A stretch of 64,000 nucleotides of DNA from Ostrinia nubilalis (GCF_963855985.1 NC_087095.1:11294001-11358000); one strand, 5' to 3'; numbered from the stretch's first letter, positions 42,070-55,356 are shown. Notes: generated from the letters alone by a model not told the origin. Numbers and translations are program-made.

Positions 42070-42346
42070 AAATAAATAATAAATAAATAAATAAATATCC
42101 TTGGACATTTACACTGCGCTTGTAGTCCCAAACTAAGCAAAGCTTGTACTATGGGTACTAGACAACGGATATAAACATACTTAAATACTTTTTTTTTTGT
42201 AAATACATACTTATTATACATAGAAAACACCCAGTCCAATACAAGGAAATATGTTCATGCACACAAATGTTTGTACTGTGCGGGAATCGAACACGCTACC
42301 TCCGGAATAGTAGTCCGTTTCGAACCACTACACCAAACGGCCGACA
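42070..42346 (-). repeat. tRNA-derived SINE, family 1, copy C
   Basis: Minus-strand copy: head TTTGGTGTAGTGGTTCGAAA near 42344, degenerate B box in GTTCGATTCCCGCA, body matching copies A and B, and an (AAAT)n-type tail at 42070-42096 on the plus strand. It carries about 60 bp between head and body that copies A and B lack. Confidence 0.85.
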
Positions 42347-45300
42347 TATACTGCACTATAACAGCAATTTTGCATAAACTTACGAGTATGGGGTTTTTAA
42401 TATGTAGAAATCTTATCAAACGCCTCTACTTGCTTACACTATCCACTGTGAAAGTACCTATCACGCTTATCCAACCTGATCCTCAGATTGGATTAAGCGA
42501 GTATCTGTGTTTCGCTGAAAAAGCGATGATTCCCATGAATATTCAGGAAATTATCTTAATTGTTTTATGGAGCGGAAGATGAGGCGGTTAAATACCTCTC
42601 AGTGTTTGGTCGGTTATTATCACTGAATCTAATACCGTAATTGCAAAATTAACTGTAATAATTACAAATGAAAATTGTAATTACATTTACATCAATCAAA
42701 AGTGTAATAAGTTGGGCAGCTCACGATCGAGTAAGGCGATCTTAATATAATGTTGAAGTTACTTAAATAAATTAATCAGGCCCGTCAGCCGCCCTTTACA
42801 TTTTATCCTTGTCAAAATTAATTGGAGTTTGTCTCGTTGTTTAATCAATTACGCGATAAATAAACGGTCATAGATGGCGCTGGTGCGTGGCCAACTTTAC
42901 ATTTTCACTAACTGACAGGCTGACCGCGTCCGGAAAGGTCGGAATTGGATTGTAACAATAGAAACAAAACAATTCGGGCAAGTCAAAACTTATTTGTCTG
43001 TGTTTGTCGGGAACAATTAAAATATTATTTTACCTTTTATAAACTACGAACACGATTAAATGGTACAAATTGTTTTAACGCGATCTCAAATCATTATGAG
43101 CTGTTATCAAAAATAAATGCATATTTTGTATTGTAAATTAACCTTTACAATCACGTCGATGTCATAATTAAGTTGAATTGAAAGTATTCATTGTTGCTAC
43201 GCGTTTATGCATGCCGATTGTCGATAAATATTTCAGTAATTTTAATATAAATAACAAAATAATTCTAGCCATTGATATATTATAATATCAAAAATAAGCT
43301 TGCAAAGAACGAACACATTTTTACACCTAGAAATTCAATGTCCTGTGTCAAATAGATTTTGGAGTAAGACTTTTAGATGCGTCCGCAGAAAATTGTGTTA
43401 CTAAAAATCCGATCGCATTCAAAAGCGAGGCGCTGACAAATTGCATCAGAACCGGATTGACCGGGTCGAAACCGGACAGGCAAGCAACCCCTTCCGACCC
43501 GGTATAGACTCAATACCCCTTAAAATTATTTAGGTACCTTTTATTTCGCTCTAAATGAGTAGGTTTATTGGATTAAGTCCAGAAAGCTTTGCCCTTAATT
43601 GGGGCTTTCCAACAAATAACTTTTCTGTTTTCTCAAACTCGGACAGCTCTTAAATAATGCTCTTAATTAAATTTGTGCACAAAACGAAATAGATTTGTGC
43701 TATTACTGTTTAGTAGTTACGAAGTTGACATCAACTTTTGTTTTTCTAATTGTTTACGTTTTGCTGTTTTGGTATTTTTTTTAAATGAGAACAAGAATCC
43801 ATTTTGTTAATGGGAATTGAGATGACGAAGCAAACGAGAGCCGTGGAGAACGATACTCGTGCAATTGTTAGACAAACTGCTTACATCCTTTCGATAATAA
43901 AGAGTGACTTCGAAATGAACTACAATTGGATAATTAGAGCAACTCGACTGCAAACGAGTTAGACCATTGAACGAAAGGTATCATGCGCGAACAAAATGTT
44001 AAAACAAAAGCCTAACTTAATTTCTTTGCTTCAGCATTGTTACCAATTTTAATCATACTTTATCGTCATCTAAGCGGTAATAACAACATGGAAATAAAAA
44101 GTATTTACGGACACACTTATTGTTGATAGAAAAAGTATAAGTTTATGGAATAAGTATACGTAAATAATAATCTTCGAGATAGCTGCGTATTAAATTTAAT
44201 TTGGCAATCACCATTAAAATGTAGTTATCTCATCATTGGACATAGTTAGGATGTTCTAGTGATTGTGTCAAATTACTTATTATATTGTTTTAATTTACAC
44301 AATATTGTTAAAATAAACAATATTATTTACTCGATATTTCAGTAGCTGTAGTTCTACGCAATAACAAACTTTTAGTTCGTGCGAGTTAATTTGCCCTTAA
44401 TCTCGTTTGTAACTTTTACGGGTTATTTTTGGGTTAGGTAGAGTTTGATAGTCAAATAGGTGGCCAATTACGTACAATAAGTTTATGTATTATTCATTGT
44501 ACTGTTTGTAATGTAATGTAATGTTTCATTTTCATATATGAATATAATTGCTAAATATAAACATTAATTGTAATTGTGATAAAATATTAAGTAAACTTAA
44601 TAGGTACTTATTATTGTTCCATTGTGTTCCCGACTTAACAGATATATCTGAGTTATTTCCTGTTGAAACAACTATTATGTCTTCTTAAAAGCTTTAGAGT
44701 AGAAAGCAATTAATTAGCACACTACCCGCGTGTCTCAACGATAATACACTGTATTTGGAGCAAATGATTAAATTGCTCGTAGCTTTTAGGGGGTAACTCA
44801 ATAAAATTCATTTCGTGAACGGAACGGGAGGTAAGTAAGTAGTTTTGTACGCACTAAAAGCTTTTCGCGTGTGCTACGCGAATGCCAAACACTTGGAACA
44901 TTCAATTAAATAGCTAATAAGGTTACGTTTGGCAGAAAACGGTTTTACACTAATGGAGGTACGTCACTTTCTTTGGAGCCAATTTGGTGGGAAATTACAT
45001 TTCCCAATTTCTTAGTTATAAAAACAGTAGTTAATAAAATAAGAAAGGCTCTTTTTACAGTTTTATTTAAAGTTTATACTAAATCATTAATGAAAAAGGT
45101 CATTTTAATCAAATCATCATCTAGCGATTAAATATTATAACGTTTTGACAAAGATGGACTCTATTCAGTTCTAACAAAAAATACCAAATAATATCCTTAA
45201 ACCAACTTTAATTCTAAAATCGGTAAACGTGCGATACAATGACTAATTGCAAACAGTGTCCTCAACCATTCACTCGGACATTTCCCGTAATGAAACTGTA

Positions 45301-47231
45301 AAAATTCAATGTGAAAATATGGAAAAAGAACCAGGTGTGAATTTAAACGGTGTGGTTTTTCTTAAAATTTAACTTTTGGCTGGCGTAGGTCCGAGGGATG
45401 ATGTTGCATTATGCATTTTGCTAACGAACGCGTGCCAGAACCACGTAGAGGAAATTTGAATAGAAAATTTTAAACATTGCGAAATCTTTTACTCGGCTTT
45501 CCTTAAAAGGTAAAAGAAATAGATATTGTACCGGCAAATATTTTGAGCTTAATTGGAAGTGATATTGGAATACGAGAAGTTAGAACGAATTGTACAACGT
45601 GATTGCATAGAGAAACAAGACAAGGGAAAATGAAAACTCTTTTTTAGAAGCACTTATTTCGGTCGTGGTGTTCTGTAAAGGCAATAAGGCTTTGAATAAA
45701 TATTAAAGTTAAAGGTAGAGTAAGACCCCCTAGCAAAATAGTCATACAAAAGGTACTGCAGCAATTGATAGAGAATAGAAAGCTAAAGTTTGGAGTCGGC
45801 GTCTATTGGTAGTAAGGCATGAGAGGTATATACTATATCTAGCTATGAGTTGATGAAGTAGACAATGGTGATGATGGAATAATAAAAAATGAAAACAAAA
45901 TATATTTTTGTTACTGACACGACGCCCCAGGCTTGAAATAAAAGTACCGTCCATATACGAAAAAGCTACAAATATCTGACGAATAAAGATTTCAAAGTTA
46001 TGCGTTTCATCAAGCGAACCATTAAACAAATGTAACTGGTGTGTATTCCATTCCCACTCCTGAATAATTCATGCACACAATCTATAAAGCAGACAGTGGA
46101 GGGCATTTTACAAAACAAACAAATTTTATTGATCTCTCAGGCGCTGTTTGCGCCTCCCCAATAAAATATTTACATTTACTTCGCAACACCTGGCCTTCCT
46201 AGGCATCGCAAGTATTAGAATTAAGAATCGCTCACTGGTTAGTATTGAATATGAATAAAACATTTTCAAACGTTTTTGTATCGTTTCACCTTCAAAGGGA
46301 TTAATAAATGGTCTTCTTTATAAACTCATTTTAACACGTCCGATAAATGGTTTATTCTAATGGTGATTAAACATAATCGGTTTCGCGCATCCCTCTCGTA
46401 CGCGTGAATAGATTTTGGTAATATTGTACATTCCTATGATATAAATCGCCTGAAACAAACTAAATTGTGCCAATAATCTCAAAATTACTTCACTATACTT
46501 AGATTAGTTCCATAGAATGTTCAATTTGAATATTTTTAACCTGGTTTCCAAGATTCTAAGGGTTATTGGCACGTGATTTAGTCCTTTGATTGAAATAGAG
46601 ATACTCGGACTAAACGGTACGAATTTGTAGCGATGAGTTGACATCAACGCATCCTGTCATTGGTCGCGGCGATCTATGCACGCGTAGTGATCGCCATCGC
46701 CATCGCCGACACAAGCTTCACGTGTTGATTTGGCCGAAGCTTCAAATATGTCAAAATCGATTTGCAGAATAGGACCGCTGTCATCGCGTTTGCAGAGTCC
46801 ATTTCAATTTAAAATAATAACCTTATCGCGTATCTAAACCAGCTAAATAGCTGTCACAAATGGCAACCATAGCATCTGCTTATTTGTCCGCTTAAAGATC
46901 ATATCGTTGACCCGCATACTATGTTATATCTCTTCGTGTCAATTATGTTGAGAAAAGCAAAATTGGATCTGTCGCGCAACGCTATTTTTGTTCATTAATT
47001 GGTGTTCTGATTGTGGTGTTTAAATGGAATATGCTGTTCGTCATTGCTGATCATTTATGTCCGTTTATCAGTCGAAAAAGAACTTCTGCCACTGTTAACA
47101 ACGAAATTCCAAATCGTCACGCCATGGTATCTAGTTCATCGCAATATCTTTTTACTTATAATTAGTTATATTTTTAGCCACTTTACCATCCCAGTTTGAT
47201 TGGAAGAAATCGCGCCCCAAATTATTGCAGT
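42347..47231. other. Long stretch with no gene or repeat recognised
   Basis: Nearly 4.9 kb of AT-rich DNA. The short frames present (42271-42582, 42945-43136, 45742-46029, 47011-47199) show no recognisable domain and no coding bias. It is the largest repeat-poor block in the window, which fits a long intron or intergenic region. A short hairpin AGGCGCTGTTTGCGCCT lies at 46139-46155. Confidence 0.5.
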
Positions 47232-48618
47232 CTCAGATCATAGAAAGGGAATAGATATGAACTCGCGCGTAACTACAACGAGAACCAGTGTCCCCACATT
47301 TCCCCCACCACAGCTCCCACACACACATTCAACTGTGTAAAAACAAAGCGACTGAGAGTCTACGACAACATGTGCAACCGGCTTAAAAGTGCTGTGATTG
47401 GCCAGAAGGCATGCCTTATGGCCAATCAATGGCCGCGTGACGTGACGCACACTTTGAAAAAAGCAATTAGGGAGAAGAAAGATAAAATGGAGTCGATAAG
47501 ATATCGATACTTTAAATCCTGGGGGCAAGGCTCGAAATTGGTTTCAAAAATGTTTATGTATGAAAACTTTTTATTATTATACGTTATTATTATGTTCTTT
47601 AACGATTTTTGGATAAAGGAGTCAGTTCCATTTTGTATGGACGAAAAACTCGGAAACACAGAATTGGGACTAAATGTAGTTTTACCTTATATTTCACATT
47701 TTACCCTAACCAAAGCTCAATGTCGTTATCAATGGAGTATAGAAGTTATAGACTGACAAAGTTTGTATGAAAGGTCATGGGTTAAGTAGGTACTTGTGAT
47801 TTTTACCAGTATTTACAATATTGGTAATATATTATTATTTACTTTAATAATAATAACAGGATCACTATAATTATTATTAACTACTATCGCGCATAAACTT
47901 TTTTATTATGGCGAAATTCGTACCGCATATGTTTATCAAAAATAATGCCTATATTAGGCTTTCAACTAGCTCTTATAGTAATTACATAGTTGACAGTTAC
48001 TAATCCCTTCTACTATAATTATTGTTTTTGTAAAAACTTAAAAATCGCAAGGAACTCATGATTTTTTCATTCAAAATTAGAAAATAGAAAATATTAATTT
48101 ACTTCTATTTATCGATAATAGGAAACCGTATTAGAACACGAGCCCTGCACTATGTTACGACCGGCACATGCGGCCGTACTGTGTATTTTCACGCGCCAGT
48201 GGATATCGGAAGAAATGAAATACATTGCGCAGTAGTTAAGCATGACATAAAGTGGTTGCTAACTAAATCGTCAATGTACAACGTGTTTAAATTTTTATCA
48301 CCACTAATTTCGATATCGCAGTAACTGTTACGGCACTGAATTCGTTCGTAAAAATTATTAGTTTTTTTTATTTATAAGCAAAATACTAATGTATTTGCAA
48401 TACTTACATGTGGTAAATGACTCCATTCTTTCTGTAGTTCTTCGTTTCACTTGTGTTATTGCACGTAACGACGCATTATCCAACAATATCGGAGAACATT
48501 TCCTCAGTACGACTGAATCGCGACTAACCTGGCGTCGCGGGCGATGTTCGTTTCTGGGCATATCGCGGAGACACGCGCCACGCCCCCGTTTCACATCTAT
48601 TCCCTTCTATGATCTGAG
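47232..48618. mobile_element. 1.39-kb element with CTCAGATCATAGAA inverted ends, unclassified
   Basis: The left end CTCAGATCATAGAAAGGGAA and the reverse complement of the right end CTCAGATCATAGAAGGGAAT match over about 27 bases with one gap. No target duplication was found. Inside the left part is a pair of opposed CCAAT boxes (TGATTGGCC..GGCCAATCA, 47395-47430) followed by GTGACGTGACG and TATCGATA (47501-47508), which together look promoter-like. The right part has a minus-strand open frame ending at the strong donor ACAT|GTAAGTAT. No transposase recognised. Confidence 0.6.
48411..48576 (-). other. Possible exon of the 47232-48618 element
   Basis: On the minus strand, an open, GC-richer stretch starting near MPRNEHRPRRQVSRDS (ATG about 48561) runs to ACAT|GTAAGTAT near 48410. 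The peptide is Arg-rich and unrecognised. An alternative donor CCAG|GTTAGTC lies within. Could be the first exon of a DNA transposon's gene or a captured host fragment. Confidence 0.25.
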
Positions 48619-49199
48619 GTTGTGATCCTACTGATTGTTAGTTTTGTGTAAGGTATCAGTAAAAGTATAGTATATCATTCAAAATTATAAATAGCCATAT
48701 TGGGTAGGTATTATAAATAAAACATGCACTTAGTTTATTTCGACGTACCTATGCCATATTTATACAAGCGAGTGCTCTGTTATACGAGAAACTTTTACAA
48801 TGGGAGCAGGAGCATAATGCAAACATTTGCTTTTCCATATTAACGCTCCTCCGCGTAGAAAATTGTTTGACGGCCAATGAAGTGGCAGCGGTGAATAAGG
48901 TGATCGCTTAGCGCGGTGTCCCGTGTGGGTTCATTAACACATTCGCATATTAATGAATGAATATTTCAGACTCGCCGTTTTATAAAAAGATACATTGATT
49001 GGCAATAACCACTATTATGAAAATGATAAACTTGGTTACGTATACAAATACTGATAGTTGCCCTTTGAATAAAATAAACTCTCTTAAAATCTTTTATCAG
49101 AAATAAGCATACTGTATCTACTATCATTTCCATTCGCTAACTGTATAACGAATGCGTGAAAAGTCCGTTCACTCGACGTGCGAGTTTTAACAACAGCGC
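48619..49199. other. No gene seen
   Basis: AT-rich DNA without recognised features. Confidence 0.4.
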
Positions 49200-49730
49200 C
49201 ACTTTTTGGTGACTTTTTCTGAAGTGCCGCCCAAAACGTAGTTTGCGCACTTTTTTAGCGTTCCGTTCCCAAAGGGTAAAAACGGGACCCTATTACTAAG
49301 ACAGACATCTGTCACCAGACTGTATCATTATGGACCGTGATAGCTACACCGTTGTAATTCGTTCGTTCGTTCGTTTCAGCCAAATGACGTCCACTGCTGG
49401 ACAAAGGCCTCCCCCAAGGTTTTCCACAATAAAGGGTCCTGCGCTGCCCGCATCCAGGCTCTTCCCGCGACCTTTACCAGATCGTCGGTCCACCTAGTAG
49501 GAGGCCTGCCCACGCTACGTCTTCCAGCCCGTTGAAATTCACAGATGTATTTCTATTGCCGCTAAAAACAACAACTAAAAAAAGAATGAAAAAAAAGTTT
49601 AAATGGGGCTCCCATACAATAAACGTGATTTTTGCCGTTTCAGGAACAAACTAGATATTCACTACAAGTTTGTACGGAACCCTTGGTGCGCGAGTCTGAC
49701 TTGCACTTGGCCGGTTTTTTTCCTATTGTT
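49200..49730 (-). repeat. Common lepidopteran interspersed repeat, split by an RTE insertion
   Basis: Minus strand: GCAAGTCAGACTCGCGCACC and AAGGGTTCCGTACAAAC at the start, TGTATGGGAGCCCCATTTAA and AGCGGCAATAGAAATACATC in the middle. After the insertion come ATAGCTACACGG-like (here ACGGTGTAGCTATCACGGTC) and GGGTCCCGTTTTTACCC at the end. I know this sequence type as a widespread moth repeat but cannot assign its class with certainty. Confidence 0.7.
49349..49540 (-). mobile_element. RTE LINE 3' tail (168 bp) with 12-bp target duplication
   Basis: Insert 49361-49528 lies between CCGTTGTAATTC and CCGTTGAAATTC (one mismatch). Minus strand: VGRPPTRWTDDLVKVAGRAW, then LGEAFVQQWTSFG and a stop, followed by an (ACGA)n tail instead of GATGAT. 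It is a different subfamily from the array at 3715. Confidence 0.88.
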
Positions 49731-50132
49731 CCCGGGGCGCTACTGAATATTGCACCGGGACCGTTTTTGATGTATGTACCGCAGGTGAAAGGGAAACCTA
49801 TAAATCGTGGAGGACAAGCCCCGATCAATCGCTGCCAAAACCGCAAACCAATCGAAGATTTATTTGGCCTAACAATTTCATTTCTCGTGGAATGCGTTGT
49901 TTGTGCAACACATAGACAAAAATGAATTATTTCTCAGTGTATTCGTCCGTATACCTACCTACCTACTTACTAATTTATCAACTTGAATATACCAGTGGGT
50001 CTAGACAAAGTGCAAATTTTAATCGCAAACCAGTCGAAAAGTGGTCGAAAAGCCCCTTTTTTGTATGGAGTTTTGACGGATTCGATTTTCGATTCGATCA
50101 AAAAGTGCGTTTTGTCTAGGGGTTCAGGTTAC
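49731..50132. other. No gene seen
   Basis: Short frames only; a (CTAC)n-like run CTACCTACCTACTTAC is at 49954-49969. Confidence 0.4.
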
Positions 50133-50280
50133 TAGCGGCCGCCCGCGACTTCGTACGCGTGGACCCCGTTTTACCCTCTTAGCTACACCCTATAAGGAAC
50201 CTACCTGCCTTTCAAGTTTTTTTGTAGGTGTTATAGTTTCTGAGATTTCGTGATGAGTGAGTCAGTAACCTTTCACTTTT
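50133..50280 (-). mobile_element. Helitron-like 3' end
   Basis: CTAG preceded by A, then the hairpin GCGGCCGCCCGCGACTTCGT and ACGCGTGG. The interior GTAGGTGTTATAGTTTCTGA is shared with the fragment at 27233. The start end is not found; a MITE follows. Confidence 0.65.
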
Positions 50281-50283
50281 TAT

Positions 50284-50442
50284 ACTTATATGTCAACGTG
50301 AAATTGTGAACTCTGTCAGTTTATAATATAACGCGCTAGATTGTAAACTAACAGTGGGTTAGGTTAGGTTAGATTGTAATTTATCTAAGTCAGATTATAA
50401 TCTGACGGAATTCACAATTTTACGGTGACATATATAAGATAA
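50284..50442. mobile_element. Palindromic MITE carrying TTAGG repeats
   Basis: Ends CTTATATGTCAACGTGAAAT / ATTTTACGGTGACATATATAAG (reverse complements with few mismatches), then AATTGTGAA(C/T)TC. The middle holds GGTTAGGTTAGGTTAG (50357-50372), two and a half copies of the insect telomere word. Confidence 0.65.
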
Positions 50443-52256
50443 GGTGGATTAAATGTCATGGCTATAACAAGTTTTAATAGAACTTTACGCTTTGCTTCCT
50501 GTTACGCTTATTTTCCTATGATATTTAATTTTGACTCCAAAGTTATCATGTTTAAGTTCAACAAACTGCGCGCATAATTAAGTATTAAACAACTACAAAA
50601 GTGCCAATGCCAAAAAATTAATAATCGTCGGATTAAAAGCGTATCACACAAAAAAGTTTTTTTCTTACCCATGTATCCATCTCTCGATCCAACCACAGCG
50701 GAGACAAGGAATTCATTTTTGTGCGAAATCGTAAACAAACCGATGATTGATCACTTCGTCGAAAATACTTCAACGGTCCTTGATTAAAAATGTCAGCTAA
50801 TCCCCATAATGGATAGGGAAGTGGAAAAATATACAGCGGCTAAGATTTTAATTGGATTTAAGACGAGGGTGCTAATGTGAAAATATTTAGAAATTGTGAA
50901 AAAAAAAACTGTGTTACATTTATTATTGTTACACACTTGAAATGATTTTACTATTCTTAGAGCGTGGAATAAGATTATGATGAAAAAAAGACATTTAAAG
51001 CTAGCTAGGAGCTAGCTCGTAAAGAGTAACCAGAGCAGCACCAAGGTGACTTTTGACATGAATTCGGTATGCATAGAACGCAGCAGAAAGCACGATAATT
51101 TTCAACCCTTGCAAAAACTTCACAGCGGCGTCGCATAAGTAGGTACTAGACGCGTAGAGTATTTGGGAGCTTGCAGTACGAATATTTTCGTCATTTCATT
51201 TACAAACCAGGCAATATTGTATTCGAAACTCCTTTTGAAAACTTTTATTATAGAAGAAGTAAGTAATCGAAATCGCATAGTTCGGTGCGTTATAAAGGTG
51301 TCAATAAAACCAGCCCCCGCCAGTATCGATGCAATAAATTCATTTTCAGCTACGGAGAACTAAGAGCGCAGATTATTTCACACCATTTACTCTATTCACC
51401 CACCGTCTTCATAATATTGCCTTGAAAAGGATTTTTGCCAGCAAGATTGGAGTTTTCGACTACACCCTTTGCAAGGAAGAATCCGACGGATTTTTATAAA
51501 CACTGGAGTTATTATCTCACTGCTTTGCAGCTCCAAGAGCTTTGAATGCCTACGCAGTAAAAATATATTATGCGTAAAATAACAATCTTATCATGTTTTT
51601 GCACGTGCAGGAAAACGCCTAAAAGTATCTAAAAATAATATGATAAGTAAAGATTGAATTCATTGGAAGAATTTTATTGAGCAAAAATATTTTTTCTAAG
51701 AAACGATACATTATAATTACAAAATCTCTCAATTTTATGTTGCTAACTTATAGAAGTAGGGAATATTTTAACAAACAGTCATTATTTAAATACTCAGGGG
51801 TCCATTATTTTAAAGAACAATATTTATTGAGAGAAATCTAGATAGAAGAACGATTAGATTATAGACAACGTAAGAAAGTCGTTTAGATATAATTTCTAAA
51901 TAAAAGCTAACCCAAGGAATATTTTAACTTTGTTACATTTCAGAAAATCTTTGATTTATTTCAATAGGTTTGGCTTTTCAACCTACATATATAAATAAGT
52001 TAAAATATCATAAATAAGTAGTTCATTTTTGTCTTTCGAGTATGAAAAAAACATACATAGAGATTACCAAACTCGGCAGTGCATCGAATTCTCGGCTTGA
52101 TTGAAGCGTGAACGCCAACAGTGCCGAGTGGTTCGAGCCGAAACCGGCTCAATCACTGGCACCACTGGCACTAGTGTTTCGGCCAGATCTTAATAAGGTA
52201 GAGAGTTCATATAGTGATGTGTTGGATGAAGAGATGATATTCAATTGATTTTACTA
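50443..52256. other. No gene seen
   Basis: AT-rich DNA. A GC-richer patch at 52070-52190 has imperfect inverted segments (GGTTCGAGCCGAAACCGGCT, ACTGGCACCACTGGCACTAG) of unknown nature. Confidence 0.4.
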
Positions 52257-52423
52257 TCCTACTTATATTATAAATGCGAAAGTTTGTGTGGATGTCTGGA
52301 TGTTTGATACTCTTTCACGCAAAAACTACTGATTTTGATGAAACTTTACAGTATTATTGATTACAGAATAACATATAGGCTATAATTTATGACAATATGT
52401 GACAAACTAAAAAAAAAAGCTAG
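52257..52423 (+). mobile_element. Short non-autonomous Helitron (167 bp)
   Basis: A|TCCTACTTATATTATAAATG at the start, TTCACGCAAAAACTACTG inside, and an A-run plus GCTAG|T at the end. The usual GC hairpin before CTAG is missing, so the 3' end may be decayed. A closely related internal segment is in the Helitron at 62172. Confidence 0.65.
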
Positions 52424-53221
52424 TCGGTTATAAAGTTCTTTGAGCTATGATTCATCATCGTCACGTCATATTCTCCATTGAGGTTTATTTCATACCACAA
52501 AAGTATTGGTTTGGTACACGTTTTAATTTATTTCCTTACACAGACTGGTGTGGTACCAATCTTCTATTTAATATTTTATTTAAAAACGTAAAGGCTGTAT
52601 TTTTCAGTAAATTATTTTTGAATTCAATTAAGTAATTTAAAGATACTATTCTCATAATGTAATGCTATAATACAAATATTTTTTTAACTTCAGCTTTGAG
52701 AAACTATGTAAATCTATTGCACAGTTTCCAGCTAATTGTGTTCAGCAAACAGCAAAACGTCGCTTAGACAAACGTGCTTGACTTGAATTGAGGAATTAGT
52801 GCTCGTAGCGTTCAACAAACACACATACGGGTGCATTCACATTGTTTATAACGACGCGAGTGAAACCTTTTGAGGGGGAAGCATGGGAGCAATGAAATCG
52901 TTTAACAAAAACGTTAATGTGAGCTGCTTTATCTCATAAAATGCATGTTAGAAACATGAATGAATGCCCATATTGGACTACCCTTCCAAGAACATACATG
53001 TTAAAGTAAATTAATGTACGTAATTATTTTGAACAATAAGTGTTTTTTTAAGTTTGTCTCAAAATAAACAACAACATACAAATCAGGCAAACTGTTAATC
53101 TCTTAAGAATATACATTAATGCGTTACCAACTTTAATATTTATCCATATACAACATGTATAGGTATACCCACTTTAATCGTCATGAATTCACATACTACT
53201 ATCCTCGTGCTCATCACATTT
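52424..53221. other. No gene seen
   Basis: AT-rich DNA without recognised features. Confidence 0.4.
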
Positions 53222-53325
53222 ATAGTTTGGCCCCCAGCGGATTCGAAACCGCAACCGCAGCAGGCGTTATAGTCCTGTACACAAACCACCAGGTCAGGCG
53301 GCCGTTATTTATTATTTACATTACC
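53222..53325 (-). repeat. tRNA-derived SINE fragment, family 3
   Basis: Minus strand: GGCCGCCTGACCTGGTGGTT (A-box side) and GCGGTTTCGAATCCGCTGGG (B box GGTTTCGAATCC). Only the head is clear. Confidence 0.65.
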
Positions 53326-54154
53326 TTCATAATCTATTTATACACCAACAATCTCCATAGCATAGGTACATGGTAGTATACGACGTCGACGATAATTGGC
53401 CGAAATAAAAAAAAGGTATGAGTAGGATAATTTGATAACGAATTGCCAGTCTTTGTAAAGTAAAATAATCTAAAATTTACATTAACTGTTCAATCTAGTT
53501 CAATCTTAGATTTTTGGCCCCCTTTTTGATGTACTTGTAGAGTCCATAAACCTTGCATGGACTCTAAGTAAATCACTGGTCATGATAATTTTCAGTTGAA
53601 TAAAAAGCTTGTCAAGTGCATACGTGTCTCGAGAATTTCATATTCGTAGGTTGAGCATTCGCGACGTCTGCCTCAATGTGGACGCACCTTTAGCGATTGC
53701 AACCGCTGCATCTCGTCAAGTTTGCAACACCGACTTATTTGGGGAACTTGTGCCTAATATTGAATGATTAAACTCAACGTTTCTGAGTGGCGTGATATCA
53801 GATATACGAGTAGCTTGGAAATTTAACAAAGTATCTAACTGTTAGTTAATTAATGAATTATGTAAGTATACAGTTTTTCTTTCTCATGATCGTGTGTCGG
53901 GGTCATTATTTTGTTTATTAAATCCTCGGTAGATTAATTATGGTAAAGGTAGAAAATTAAGCGAGGATCATGAAAGTGCTTGACAAGAGGAAAAAGTACA
54001 AAAAAAGTATTTTATTGCTAATGTAGAGCTCATAGTCAAACTATACTGAAAACGATTGTAAAAAAAGCAATAGGTATTATAATTCAGTGTTCCTGAACGT
54101 ATTTCGTATCACGTGTTACTTCGTTTTCAATAAGTTTCTTGAAACATTTATATA
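53326..54154. other. No gene seen
   Basis: AT-rich DNA without recognised features. Confidence 0.4.
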
Positions 54155-54257
54155 CCACCTTATTTTAACCGTAACAGTAACAACCGGTGATTTTGTATGA
54201 GTTTTACAGATTTTTGACGTTTGTCAAAGTTAAAGTAAGATGGCGCAACTCAGCCTT
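54155..54257. mobile_element. Harbinger-type MITE, copy 3 (left end eroded)
   Basis: Ends GATGGCGCAACTCAGCC|TTA on the right. The left end has lost about 12 bases (starts at ACCACCTTATTTTAACC). Interior TTTGACGTTTGTCAAAG matches the other copies. Confidence 0.75.
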
Positions 54258-54828
54258 AATCACATTCACTTTACCCTTCCATTTGTAAACATTTATATCA
54301 AAAAAAGAAACTGCTACAATCTCAAGGTATTACATATTATGGTGAGATTGCTAAGTGGTGTATTTCGCAAGCGGGCAAACTCAAGATTTCCCGTTGGAGG
54401 GCCGGGATCCCTCGCTACACGTCCCATATTTTTTTGCTTTTGAGTGCATGTGAATATTTTAGCTTTTTACTTCCTACAGTGTTTCCAGAGAGGATTAAAA
54501 CATGGGTTAATGTTTTAAAATATTATTTATTAAAGTAGGTAATGGTTATGCGTTGTTTATGAGGTTGAATTTAATAAAGTAACATGAACACTTTGATCTT
54601 GTTTATGGCTTCTTACTTATTTACCTAAACAACATATAGAGACGTTTAATTACGTCAACAATTAAAAATTTACCATAAAATTGAGTTTCTTTCTTTGTTT
54701 TTATCAACAGAGCTCGGAGCTTATCATTTCTTTTAGATGTTAAGATAATTAAATAATTTTAAAAATAAGGTTCAATTTTATTAACACGATAAACTACATA
54801 TGTAAATAAGAGTGAAATATATTTGAAA
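54258..54828. other. No gene seen
   Basis: AT-rich. The short GC-richer segment at 54345-54420 (GCTAAGTGGTGTATTTCGCA) might be a tRNA-like SINE piece but lacks a B box. Confidence 0.35.
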
Positions 54829-55312
54829 CTAGCGGCCGCCCGCGACTTCGTACGCGTGGATCCCGTTTTACCCCCTTCATCTATCTTACGCGGTTTAGAT
54901 TTTTTCATACAAATGTTTTTTCCCGCTTACTCCCGTTCCCGTGGGAATTTTGCAATATCCTGTTGTAACTAAGCTTTAAGTTTACTAAGGTACCTTCATA
55001 ACAAATTTCAAGCGTCTAACTTAAGCGGTTTAGATTTTTCATACAAAAGGATTTTCTCGCTAATTCCCGATCCCGTGGGAATTTTGGGAATTACTTGTTG
55101 TAACTAAGGTTTAAGTTTACTAAGGTACCTGCATGCCAATTTTCAAGCGTCTAACTTAAGCGGTTTAGATTTTTCATACAAAAGGATTTTCCTGCTAATT
55201 CCCGTTTCCGTGGGAATTCCTAAGTATACTATAACCTGCCCAGGAGTATGAAGAATAATTGTACCAAGTTTCGTTAAAATCCGTCAAGTAGTTTTTGTTT
55301 CTATAAGGAACA

Positions 55313-55356
<44 letters not shown>

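Noticed and set aside
47370..47756. 128-codon plus-strand open frame
   Set aside because: Composition is that of random AT-rich translation, no domain is visible, and it lies inside an inverted-end element.
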